Below, piece by piece: positions 1-7,558 of a stretch of DNA of 64,000 nucleotides. The stretch is taken from the NCBI RefSeq assembly GCF_900130035.1, contig NZ_FQXQ01000004.1:62001-126000 (forward strand), written 5' to 3'. The notes under the pieces are model-generated. The model saw only the letters and a program-made list of their open reading frames with translations, was not told where the DNA came from and ran no database searches. The position numbers and the translations under genes are program-made. Source of the DNA: Wenyingzhuangia marina (GTDB lineage Bacteria; Bacteroidota; Bacteroidia; Flavobacteriales; Flavobacteriaceae). The stretch's first letter is position 1, and each line of letters opens with the position of its first letter.

Positions 1-2195
1 AAAGAAAAACGACCAGGTTTGTAACCACGAATCATGGCTTCTGGGGTTTTGGCAAATAAACTTCTTATTTCATCAAAAGTTTTGGTATAAGTTGCAGGAT
101 TAGAGCGTGGAGTTCTACCAATAGGAGATTGATCAATATCGATGATTTTATCAATATGTTCTAGTCCTTCAATACTTTTATATGGTTGAGGTTTTTTAAC
201 GCCATTGTAAATATGTGCATTTAAAATAGGGTAGAGCGTTCCGTTAATTAAAGTAGATTTTCCACTACCGGAAACTCCTGTAATACAAACTAGTTTTCCT
301 AAAGGAAAATGAGCAGTTACATTTTTTAAATTGTTACCTGTCGCTCCTTTTAAAATTAATTCTTTTCCGTTTCCTTCTCTACGTTTTTTAGGAACTTCAA
401 TGGTTTTTCTACCAGTTAAATAATCGGCAGTTAGGGTTTCTACTTTAGAGAATAAATCATAAGATCCTTGACTTACAATTTCTCCTCCGTGAATTCCTGC
501 TCCGGGACCAATATCGATGACGTGATCGGCACGTTCCATAATATCTTTATCATGTTCTACTACCAAAACCGAATTTCCAACATCTCTTAACTGTTCTAAA
601 GAGTTGATTAGTTTTTCATTATCACGTTGGTGTAATCCAATACTTGGTTCATCTAAAATATATAATACTCCAACCAATTGAGAACCAATTTGAGTAGCCA
701 AACGAATACGTTGTGCTTCACCTCCTGATAATGATTTTGAGGTTCTATTAAGTGTTAAATAATCCAATCCAACATCTAATAAAAACTGAATTCGGGTTCT
801 TATTTCTTTGGTGATTTCTGCACCAATGGTTTTTTGTTTGTTGCTTAATTTGTTATCAATAGTATCAAACCAATGAGCCAGTTCTTTAATATCCATAGAA
901 GTTAACACTCCTAAATCGTATCCATCAATTTTAAAATAAAGAGATTCTTTGCGTAAACGGCTTCCATTACATTCACTACAAACCACGTCATTCATAAAAT
1001 CTTTTGCCCAACGTTGGATGCTTTTAGAATCTGTATTTTTGTGTTGACTTTCTATAAAAGAAACAATTCCTTCAAAATCTATCTCATAACTTTTAGTAAC
1101 ACCTGCAACTTTGGCTTTTACTTGTATAAATTCTTTACCACCATTTAAAATAATGTTCATAGCAGTCTCGGGAATCTTGGCAATAGGATCTTCTAAACTA
1201 AATTGATATGCATTGGCAATGGTTTGCAGTTGCTTAAAAATCCATGTGTTTTTTTGAGTTCCTAAAGGAATAATTCCACCATCTTTGATAGAAATACCAT
1301 CATCCGGAATTACTTTTTTGAGTTCAATTTCTGCTACATGTCCCAATCCGCTACATTTAGGACAAGCTCCTTTAGGAGAGTTAAAAGAAAAAGAGTTAGG
1401 TTCTGGTAAGGGATATGAAATACCAGTGGTTGGACACATTAAGGCCCTACTAAAATAACGAGCATTTTTCTCGTTAAACTTCATCACCATTAAAACACCA
1501 TCACCAGCATACATAGCGGTTTTGATAGTTTCTTCCAAACGTTTTTCTTGCTCACTATTAATAACCAAACGATCGATGACAATTTCAATGTCATGTGTTT
1601 TGTATCGATCTACTTTCATGCCTTTGGTGATGTCTAAAATTTCACCATCTACACGAACTTTGGTAAATCCTTGTTTGGCAATTTGCTCGAACAATTCACG
1701 ATAATGTCCTTTTCTAGATTTTACTACAGGAGCTAAAATCAAGGTTTTTTCACCATCAAAATCTTGTAAAATTAACTCTTTGATTTGCTCATCGGAATAA
1801 CTCACCATTTTTTCATTGGTGTTGTAAGAATAAGCATCGGCTACACGAGCGTATAACAAACGTAAAAAATCGTAAATTTCTGTAATGGTTCCTACGGTAG
1901 AACGTGGACTTTTATTGGTGGTTTTTTGCTCAATGGCAATCACAGGAGATAATCCATCAATTTTATCAACATCGGGTCTTTCTAAGCCACCTAAAAACTG
2001 ACGGGCATAAGCAGAAAATGTTTCTATATATCTACGTTGTCCTTCGGCATAAATAGTGTCAAAAGCTAAAGATGATTTTCCACTTCCACTTAAACCAGTA
2101 ATAACGACTAGCTTGTCTCTCGGGATTTTTACATCAATGTTTTTTAAGTTGTGAGCTCTAGCTCCTAAAACTTCTATATACTCGTTTGTTGCCAT
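1..2195 (-). CDS. uvrA: UvrABC excinuclease subunit A (3' part missing)
   Basis: DNA damage-recognition ATPase of nucleotide excision repair, which loads UvrB on lesions in the cytoplasm. Reading from the ATG at 2195 the product starts [20 protein letters not shown]. It shows the first Walker A (GLSGSGKSS), a CPKCSGLGH zinc-binding motif, the ABC signature [12 protein letters not shown], Walker B ([15 protein letters not shown]) and the second Walker A (GVSGSGKST). About 731 residues are visible and the frame runs off the left edge, so the last quarter (second zinc region and second signature) lies outside. The frame is unbroken. A promoter-like TGgtTTTGCA lies 11 bases upstream, which would leave almost no leader. 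Confidence 0.97.
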   Translation of the reverse strand, partial: MATNEYIEVLGARAHNLKNIDVKIPRDKLVVITGLSGSGKSSLAFDTIYAEGQRRYIETFSAYARQFLGGLERPDVDKIDGLSPVIAIEQKTTNKSPRSTVGTITEIYDFLRLLYARVADAYSYNTNEKMVSYSDEQIKELILQDFDGEKTLILAPVVKSRKGHYRELFEQIAKQGFTKVRVDGEILDITKGMKVDRYKTHDIEIVIDRLVINSEQEKRLEETIKTAMYAGDGVLMVMKFNEKNARYFSRALMCPTTGISYPLPEPNSFSFNSPKGACPKCSGLGHVAEIELKKVIPDDGISIKDGGIIPLGTQKNTWIFKQLQTIANAYQFSLEDPIAKIPETAMNIILNGGKEFIQVKAKVAGVTKSYEIDFEGIVSFIESQHKNTDSKSIQRWAKDFMNDVVCSECNGSRLRKESLYFKIDGYDLGVLTSMDIKELAHWFDTIDNKLSNKQKTIGAEITKEIRTRIQFLLDVGLDYLTLNRTSKSLSGGEAQRIRLATQIGSQLVGVLYILDEPSIGLHQRDNEKLINSLEQLRDVGNSVLVVEHDKDIMERADHVIDIGPGAGIHGGEIVSQGSYDLFSKVETLTADYLTGRKTIEVPKKRREGNGKELILKGATGNNLKNVTAHFPLGKLVCITGVSGSGKSTLINGTLYPILNAHIYNGVKKPQPYKSIEGLEHIDKIIDIDQSPIGRTPRSNPATYTKTFDEIRSLFAKTPEAMIRGYKPGRFS

Positions 2196-2205
2196 GTGTT
2201 TTTTG

Positions 2206-2213
2206 CAAAACCA
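2206..2213 (-). promoter_or_regulatory. Possible uvrA promoter -7 element
   Basis: On the minus strand the sequence reads TGGTTTTGCA, one base from the flavobacterial TAnnTTTG consensus, and shares the GCA that follows most other promoters in this window. It sits just upstream of the uvrA start. Confidence 0.35.
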
Positions 2214-2216
2214 CGA

Positions 2217-2300
2217 AGTTAAGATTTATAGTTTTATGTTCAAGGTTTAAGATTTAAAGTTTGTTCATCTAAGTTCAATGTTCAATATTTAAAGTTGTGA
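2217..2300. repeat. Degenerate heptamer repeat tract (GTTcAAN-like)
   Basis: Twelve consecutive 7-base units, most with TT at positions 2-3 and AA near positions 5-6: for example GTTCAAG, GTTTAAG, ATTTAAA, then GTTCAAT twice and ATTTAAA. The phase holds for 84 bases without an indel. The tract lies between divergently oriented space around uvrA's start and the alkB stop, and abuts a hairpin repeat copy. Confidence 0.7.
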
Positions 2301-2363
2301 TGATGTCACTTCGAGTTGCGTTTATTAGAACAAATTGGAGATAAACGAAGTATCGAGAAGTTG
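2297..2363 (+). repeat. Interspersed hairpin repeat, copy 1
   Basis: About 67 bases, roughly 80% identical to copy 2 at 3935-4001. It can fold with an outer stem ACTTC (2308-2312) / GAAGT (2357-2361) and an inner stem TTTAT (2321-2325) / ATAAA (2341-2345). Motifs TCACTTCGAGTT and CGAAGTATCGAGA frame the element. It lies immediately downstream of the alkB stop codon. Confidence 0.8.
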
Positions 2364-2365
2364 TT

Positions 2366-2965
2366 TTAACTGAGAATGTTTCTAAATGTTAAATTGATTC
2401 GTGGAGATTTTACCAAAGTAGTAGGTGGTAATTTATGCAACCAATGGGGTTGAGTATCTCCTTTCATAATTAATAAACTTCCTTTTTCAAGGACAAGAGA
2501 AACGGTTTGTTTGGTGGTTTTGTGTTTAAAAGAAAATTTTCTATCGGCACCCAAACTAATAGAAGCAATTACGGGTTGGTTGCCTAATGCTTTTTCATCA
2601 TCGGAATGCCAACCCATATTTTCGTTTCCGTTATGATACAAATTCAACAAACAGGCGTTAAAAGAAATGTTACATTTCTGTTCTGCAATTTTTTTTAAAT
2701 CGATGAGTTCTTTTGTCCATGGTAAGGCTTTCTTGATGGTGTTAGAATATCCATATAAAAAATTGGAATTCCCATACAAAGCCACTTTTCTATCGGTTAC
2801 AATATGTTTACCAAAGATGATGGCTTCATCATTTTTCCATTCAATATTTTTGAGTAAGTTTTCATAATATTTTTTGGAGTCAGATATGCTTAAAATATTA
2901 GGATAATAATATACTTCTCCATCAAAAGGTAAAAGGTTGGATGGGTTGGGGTTAAATAGATCCAT
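2366..2965 (-). CDS. alkB: AlkB-like 2-oxoglutarate/Fe(II) DNA dioxygenase
   Basis: Predicted oxidative demethylase of 1-methyladenine and 3-methylcytosine in DNA, 199 residues, the usual size of single-domain AlkB/ALKBH2-3 proteins. The iron ligands are visible as H120-x-D122 in MGWHSDDE and H177 in QPHWLHKLPP. The 2-oxoglutarate-binding motif RINLTFR spans 189-195. The ATG at 2965 directly abuts the stop codon of the upstream Ada-like gene with no spacer, so the two are almost certainly co-transcribed and translationally coupled. This pairing supports a DNA rather than protein substrate. No signal peptide is seen. The exact subfamily (bacterial AlkB against ALKBH2-like) cannot be fixed from sequence reading alone. 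Confidence 0.93.
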   Translation of the reverse strand: MDLFNPNPSNLLPFDGEVYYYPNILSISDSKKYYENLLKNIEWKNDEAIIFGKHIVTDRKVALYGNSNFLYGYSNTIKKALPWTKELIDLKKIAEQKCNISFNACLLNLYHNGNENMGWHSDDEKALGNQPVIASISLGADRKFSFKHKTTKQTVSLVLEKGSLLIMKGDTQPHWLHKLPPTTLVKSPRINLTFRNILS

Positions 2966-3814
2966 TTACAATTCTGTTTTTGCAGCTTCCCAACCAATGA
3001 TAGAAGTTTTTCTAGTAGCTCCCCACATATAATTTCCAAAAACTCCCGTAGATTTAATCACTCTGTGGCAAGGAATTAAAAAGGCAATAGGATTGTTTCC
3101 AATAGCTGTTCCTACTGCTCGGCTGGCTTTTGGTTGTTGAATTTGCTGAGCAATATCTCCGTAAGTACTCAACTTTCCTAAAGGAATTTTTAACAAGGCT
3201 TCCCAAACTTTTAATTGAAAATCGGTACCTTTAATATGTAGTTGTAAAGATGTTTTATTGGTTAGTGGGTTTTGAAAAATATCTACAGCTTGATTTTGCA
3301 ATAGGTGTTTTTCGTTTTTATAAGTTGCATTTGGATATCTGTTTTTTAAATATTGAATATCGGTTTCCAAATCATCAATAAAAGAAATATGACAAATACC
3401 TTTATCTGTATTGGCAATTAAAATAGCTCCAAAAATGCTTGAGTAGTCTTGATAATAAATCGTTAAGTTTTTTCCTTGATTTTTATATTCTCCGGGAGTC
3501 ATTCCTTCAATTTTAATAAATAAATCATGGAGTCTTCCAGTGCCAGATAAACCTGTTTCTATAGCTGTATTAAAAAGGGTTTGTTCAGGTGTTTTTAATA
3601 AGTTTTTTGCGTGTTGAATGTTTAAGTATTGCAAAAACTTTTTAGGACTAACTCCTGCCCATTGCGTAAACATTTTTTGGAAATAGTGCGGGCTTAGGTT
3701 TACTGCTGCAGCGATGGTTTCTAAACTAGGTTGCTCGTTTTTATGCTGCTCAATAAAAGCAATGGCTTTTTCTATAATTTGATAATTGTTGTTGTTTTCC
3801 ATTGATGTTATCAT
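2966..3814 (-). CDS. ada: AraC-MGMT fusion, Ada-like O6-methylguanine-DNA methyltransferase
   Basis: Suicide alkyltransferase that repairs O6-methylguanine, fused to a DNA-binding regulator. Residues about 10-112 form an AraC-type double helix-turn-helix (LETIAAAVNLSPHYFQKMF and a second unit ending MTPGEYK). Residues about 115-282 carry the methyltransferase with the acceptor cysteine C249 in PCHRVI. The N-terminal Ada zinc/phosphotriester domain of E. coli Ada is absent, so methyl-phosphotriester sensing by that route is not available. The ATG at 3814 is annotated; a second ATG at 3802 (MENNNN) is equally possible, especially because the promoter at 3824-3831 leaves a very short leader. It forms an operon with alkB. 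Confidence 0.94.
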   Translation of the reverse strand: MITSMENNNNYQIIEKAIAFIEQHKNEQPSLETIAAAVNLSPHYFQKMFTQWAGVSPKKFLQYLNIQHAKNLLKTPEQTLFNTAIETGLSGTGRLHDLFIKIEGMTPGEYKNQGKNLTIYYQDYSSIFGAILIANTDKGICHISFIDDLETDIQYLKNRYPNATYKNEKHLLQNQAVDIFQNPLTNKTSLQLHIKGTDFQLKVWEALLKIPLGKLSTYGDIAQQIQQPKASRAVGTAIGNNPIAFLIPCHRVIKSTGVFGNYMWGATRKTSIIGWEAAKTEL

Positions 3815-3823
3815 GAGGCTTTA

Positions 3824-3831
3824 CAAATGTA
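3824..3831 (-). promoter_or_regulatory. Probable ada-alkB promoter -7 element
   Basis: On the minus strand TACATTTG matches TAnnTTTG exactly. Transcription would start about 6-7 bases downstream, near 3817, giving a leaderless or nearly leaderless message for the Ada-like gene. Confidence 0.5.
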
Positions 3832-3855
3832 AGTTTCCTAAAAGATATTTAAAAC

Positions 3856-3921
3856 CCGATTCTTGTTCTCCATACAATTTTATTTCGTTCCACTTCATAA
3901 AATCACTCGAACTGACATAAG
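3856..3921 (-). repeat. Interspersed hairpin repeat, copy 3 (divergent, inverted)
   Basis: Read on the minus strand this stretch starts TGTCAGTTCGAGTGATTTTAT and ends GTATGGAGAAC, aligning over its length with copies 1 and 2. The folding arms are conserved although their sequence differs: outer GTTC/GAAC and inner TTTAT/ATAAA. It lies between ada and copy 2 and points the opposite way to copy 2. Confidence 0.6.
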
Positions 3922-3934
3922 TAGATTTAAAGAT

Positions 3935-4001
3935 GTGATGATGTCACTTCGAGTTGAGTTTGTTGAAACGGAGTGGAGACAAACGAAGTATCGAGAGGTG
4001 T
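3935..4001 (+). repeat. Interspersed hairpin repeat, copy 2
   Basis: Shares GTGATGATGTCACTTCGAGT and CGAAGTATCGAGA with copy 1. Stems: outer ACTTC (3946-3950) / GAGGT (3995-3999, one G-T pair) and inner TTTGT (3959-3963) / ACAAA (3979-3983). The inner arms differ from copy 1 by a paired A-T to G-C change. Confidence 0.8.
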
Positions 4002-4080
4002 TTCTGATAAGATTAATTTGTAGATAGATTTAAGTTCTGGTTTTTTGAATGTAATTAATAAAAATAAAAAAGATGAAACT

Positions 4081-4791
4081 TTATGAGTTTAATCTTTTTG
4101 GAATATTTTGTGTTAGAACTTCTTGTACAGATTCATAAAGCATTTGTTTTAAATCATCACCCATTTGATTTTGAATAGCAAACTTATGATTAATTTCTAG
4201 TTCAATTCCTACATATTTTTCAGGAAACTGTTTTCTAAGCGTTTTGGTAAATCCATCGCTCACTCCCTTGTATGGATAGTTAAAACGTACATTCAATTCG
4301 GGAGCTCTTTTTTTTAGTTCCGTTTTTAATTGTTTGGCAATGTTTTTTTCTAATTCTTTAGCAGGATCATACAAAATACCAATATCACATTTTCGAGTGA
4401 CTCCTTTGAAAACAGGAGTAAACGTGTGAATGGATAGATGGAATACACTTTTATTACAGTCTAAAATATTCTCTATTTGTTGAGTGATTTTACTTCTGTA
4501 AATTAAATAATACTGTTTTATTAAAACTTGCTTTTGTTCTTTACTTAAAGATTTTGTGCACTCTGAAAACAAGGCAGGGTGATGTAAAGATCTATTCAAC
4601 TCAATCAATAAACGACTAATTTCATTGCTTTTACTGTATGTAGCAAGTGGTCGTAAAAATTTAAATAAATCTAAAGCACCAGGATCATAACCTTTGTGCG
4701 TTTTTAAAATAGTTTCATGTTTTTGAAACAGTTTGTCGTAGGCTAAAGGAATTTGATTTCCTCCGTGTTCACAAGAAAGAATTAATTTCAT
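4081..4791 (-). CDS. N-formylglutamate amidohydrolase-family enzyme
   Basis: Zinc-dependent amidohydrolase of the N-formylglutamate deformylase/HutG2-like family, 236 residues. The metal-site signature CEHGGNQIP is at the N terminus, followed by NRSLHHPALF near 68 and HLSIHTFTPV near 120, with GIELEINHKF near the C terminus. It is the last gene of a three-gene operon, starting 3 bases after the stop of the GCS2 gene. No histidine-degradation genes are nearby, so a true formylglutamate role is not supported by context. Together with two amide-bond-forming enzymes it more likely trims or hydrolyses a small peptide or N-acyl amino acid. Family assignment is firm, substrate unknown. Confidence 0.85.
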   Translation of the reverse strand: MKLILSCEHGGNQIPLAYDKLFQKHETILKTHKGYDPGALDLFKFLRPLATYSKSNEISRLLIELNRSLHHPALFSECTKSLSKEQKQVLIKQYYLIYRSKITQQIENILDCNKSVFHLSIHTFTPVFKGVTRKCDIGILYDPAKELEKNIAKQLKTELKKRAPELNVRFNYPYKGVSDGFTKTLRKQFPEKYVGIELEINHKFAIQNQMGDDLKQMLYESVQEVLTQNIPKRLNS

Positions 4792-4794
4792 GCT

Positions 4795-6021
4795 TTAAAT
4801 ATCGAATAAAATATTGGATTGTAAACAATCAGCTAATTTTATATAAACCATAGTAATGTTTTCAGGAGACATATTATCATTCAAAGCCTTTTCAATTCGG
4901 GTAGCCAAAGTCCCTTTGTTTAAAATAACTTCTAAAGCTTCTCTGTAATGAGGAGCAATGTTGTTTTTAACATGTTCATACAAATGTTTCCAAACATCTT
5001 TTACCAAACAATGATCTCCTAAACCTAGTTCTTCTAAATAGCCAAAGTTTGTGATTTCATAATTTTCACCCTCTTTGATGATTTTATTTAGTATGCTGGC
5101 TAATTCATTTTGATGCCAATCTTTTTGTGATATTAAAGAGGTAAAAGGATGGTAAACCAATAATTTTAAAACTTCAATCACCAACACAGCAATAGCGATA
5201 TCGGCTTTTGGGCATTCTTGAATATCAATGACTCTAATTTCAATGGCATTTCTATCAAATCTAGCAATGGCACCTCTTGAGTTTACAAAGTGATAATCTA
5301 AAATTCCATCTTCGTTAAAAGGCTCAATAGCTTTTTGAATGGGTAAATAAATACCAGCTTCATAAGCTTCTTTACTAAAAGCTTGTTCAGGAACTACTTT
5401 CCCTGCAATGACAGGAATTTCTTTTTGATTGGTTTTATAACTTTCTAATCTACTATCTTTAAAACCAGTAATTTTTCCATCTAAAATAGGGGAACTAGCA
5501 CATAATCCTGGAAGGATAGGTAACAAAATACGAATGGCAGCATGTAGTTTTTCAAACTCTTCATCGTTGGCAAAAGGCAAGTTAATGTGCATACTTTGTA
5601 AGTTGCTCCATCCGTGACCTCTACAATCAAAAATTTTGTTGTACAATTCATAAATCTCGTTGGAACCATGCTCCCAAAGTTTGGTTTCCTCAAAAGGATT
5701 CATCAATGGGTGGCAAGCAGTACCCAACAATTTGCTATCAAAAGGTTTTAATAGATTGTTGATTTCTAAAATATTTTGATGAAAGGCATCAGCCAAACCA
5801 TTCAATTCATCCGTAGGACCATTGGTTTTAATTTCTATAACATGCGCAACCAATTCGTTACTCCATGCAATGGCTCCGTTTTCAATATCATCAATTAAAA
5901 CGCCATTTTTAGCAGTTAAAACCTCTGCTACTTTTGGATTTACTTTAAAAGTTGAATTGTTAACTAACATGTATTCTAGCTCAATACCGAATACTTCAAA
6001 TAAATGATAAACATTATTCAT
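4795..6021 (-). CDS. GCS2-family glutamate-cysteine ligase-like amidoligase
   Basis: ATP-dependent carboxylate-amine ligase of the glutamate-cysteine ligase type 2 family (glutamine-synthetase fold), 408 residues. The family signature FGIELEYMLV is close to the N terminus, with HGWSNLQSMHINLPF and SRGAIARFDRNAIEIRVID further on; the acidic and arginine residues expected for metal and nucleotide binding are present. It starts 1 base after the stop of the ATP-grasp gene, so translation is coupled. The conventional glutathione pathway partner gshB is not seen here; the neighbouring ATP-grasp enzyme may take its place. It probably forms a gamma-glutamyl or similar amide bond; the acceptor is unknown. 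Confidence 0.88.
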   Translation of the reverse strand: MNNVYHLFEVFGIELEYMLVNNSTFKVNPKVAEVLTAKNGVLIDDIENGAIAWSNELVAHVIEIKTNGPTDELNGLADAFHQNILEINNLLKPFDSKLLGTACHPLMNPFEETKLWEHGSNEIYELYNKIFDCRGHGWSNLQSMHINLPFANDEEFEKLHAAIRILLPILPGLCASSPILDGKITGFKDSRLESYKTNQKEIPVIAGKVVPEQAFSKEAYEAGIYLPIQKAIEPFNEDGILDYHFVNSRGAIARFDRNAIEIRVIDIQECPKADIAIAVLVIEVLKLLVYHPFTSLISQKDWHQNELASILNKIIKEGENYEITNFGYLEELGLGDHCLVKDVWKHLYEHVKNNIAPHYREALEVILNKGTLATRIEKALNDNMSPENITMVYIKLADCLQSNILFDI

Positions 6022-6022
6022 T

Positions 6023-7468
6023 TTATTCTAAACGATTTTTAAGGGCTGTTAAAATTTTTGTGTATACCAAATCACCGTAATATTCATCTTCTACACCCAC
6101 ATCAATATTGGGGTTGTCGTTAATTTCTATCACCATTGGTTCGTTGTTTATGACTTTGATGTCTATTCCGTATAATCCTTTTCCCATCAACTTGGCAGAT
6201 TTTACAGCCATGTTAATTACTTTTTTAGGAACTTTTTCTATGGGTAAACATTCTGATAGTCCGTCTTGTTCTTTTTTCTTTTTGGCACTCCAGTTATAAA
6301 TTTGCCAGTGACCTTTGGCCATGTAATATTTACAAGCAAAAAACGGTTCACCATCAATAATTCCGATTCGCCAATCATAATCTGATGGACAAAATTCTTG
6401 AGCAATAATTAAGTCCGATTCTTTTAGCATATCACCAACCATAGTGTTGTACTCTTCTTTAGAAGTTGCTTTTTTAACTCCAAAAGAAAAAGTAGAATCG
6501 GGGGCTTTTAAAACACAAGGAAAACCAATAGTGTCTATGACTTTTTCTTTGTTATCGCTATGAATAATTGCTGTTTTTGGAGTACTGATGTTCGCGTTTT
6601 GTAAAGCTTCGGCCATGTACACTTTGTTACAGCATTTTAAAATAGCATCAGGATAATCTACAATAGCAATAGATTCTTGTTGTGCTTTGCGGGCAAACAT
6701 ATAAGCCTCGTTATTCACCTCGGTACTTTGTCTGATAAACAAAGCATCAAAAGAAGTTAGTTTAGACAAATCTTTAGGCTGAATAATTTCAGTATAAATA
6801 TGCATTTTCTCAGCAATGTCCATAAACTTTTTAATGGCCTTGGCGTTGCTAGGAGGAGCAGGATCGTTTGGGTTTACCAAAATAGCCAAATCAAAATCGT
6901 ATTTGGTTAACTTGGGTTTGTCGTAACGTTTTTTAGAAAAATATTGATTGGCAAAAATCTGTACATCTTCCATGTGTTCCAAAGGAATTTCTGCCTCGGA
7001 AATGGGTTTAATGCTTTGTATTTGCCACTTGTTGTTAAACACAAAGTTGACACGTACAAACGGAATTTGAAAATGTTTGTAAAACAAACTACTTAACTCC
7101 TTGTATTTTTGAGCCACGTTTTGACCAAAGTAAATACTTAAGGTAAACTCTCTAGATTTAATGTTTTTTAAACTTTGTTGAATAACATTGTCAAACTCAT
7201 CAGATAAAATCCTTACAATTTTTAAGGTTTTTAAATCTACTAAGTTTTTAACGGTTGGCGATACCAAATGTCCACGAGCCTCTGCTAATAAAGACACATA
7301 ATATCCTTTAGATTGATAGCTGTAGTCTTTACAAAGGTTGAAAATCCTTGCTTTTTTTAGCAAAGCGTATTTGGGGTTGGTAAGATATTCTTGAGGGGAA
7401 ATAACAAAAATTGTGTCAATCGAAAAATTCCATTTTTCAGGTTGATTTACAACAATATACTTGTTCAT
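6023..7468 (-). CDS. RimK-like ATP-grasp ligase with RLAN N-terminal domain
   Basis: Predicted amino-acid or peptide ligase, 481 residues. Residues about 1-200 match the RLAN (RimK-like ATP-grasp N-terminal) domain, with the characteristic YQSKGYYVSLLAEARGH near 50-66. Residues about 200-480 are a RimK-type ATP-grasp: FPCVLKAPDSTFSFGVKK, IAQEFCPSDYDWRIGI and the metal-binding GIDIKV..PMVIEINDNPNID. It heads a three-gene operon with a GCS2 ligase and an N-formylglutamate amidohydrolase-like enzyme (gaps 1 and 3 bases). Comparative genomics has linked RLAN proteins to GCS2 and amidohydrolase genes as predicted peptide-synthesis systems, but the product is not established as far as I know. Cytoplasmic; no signal peptide. 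Confidence 0.88.
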   Translation of the reverse strand: MNKYIVVNQPEKWNFSIDTIFVISPQEYLTNPKYALLKKARIFNLCKDYSYQSKGYYVSLLAEARGHLVSPTVKNLVDLKTLKIVRILSDEFDNVIQQSLKNIKSREFTLSIYFGQNVAQKYKELSSLFYKHFQIPFVRVNFVFNNKWQIQSIKPISEAEIPLEHMEDVQIFANQYFSKKRYDKPKLTKYDFDLAILVNPNDPAPPSNAKAIKKFMDIAEKMHIYTEIIQPKDLSKLTSFDALFIRQSTEVNNEAYMFARKAQQESIAIVDYPDAILKCCNKVYMAEALQNANISTPKTAIIHSDNKEKVIDTIGFPCVLKAPDSTFSFGVKKATSKEEYNTMVGDMLKESDLIIAQEFCPSDYDWRIGIIDGEPFFACKYYMAKGHWQIYNWSAKKKKEQDGLSECLPIEKVPKKVINMAVKSAKLMGKGLYGIDIKVINNEPMVIEINDNPNIDVGVEDEYYGDLVYTKILTALKNRLE

Positions 7469-7558
7469 TAAAAGGTGTTCATCTTGCTTTAATTTTGGGA
7501 TAAATGTATATTAAAAAACAATACAAATTCAAAAAAAATAACAAACCCATTTTAAAAT

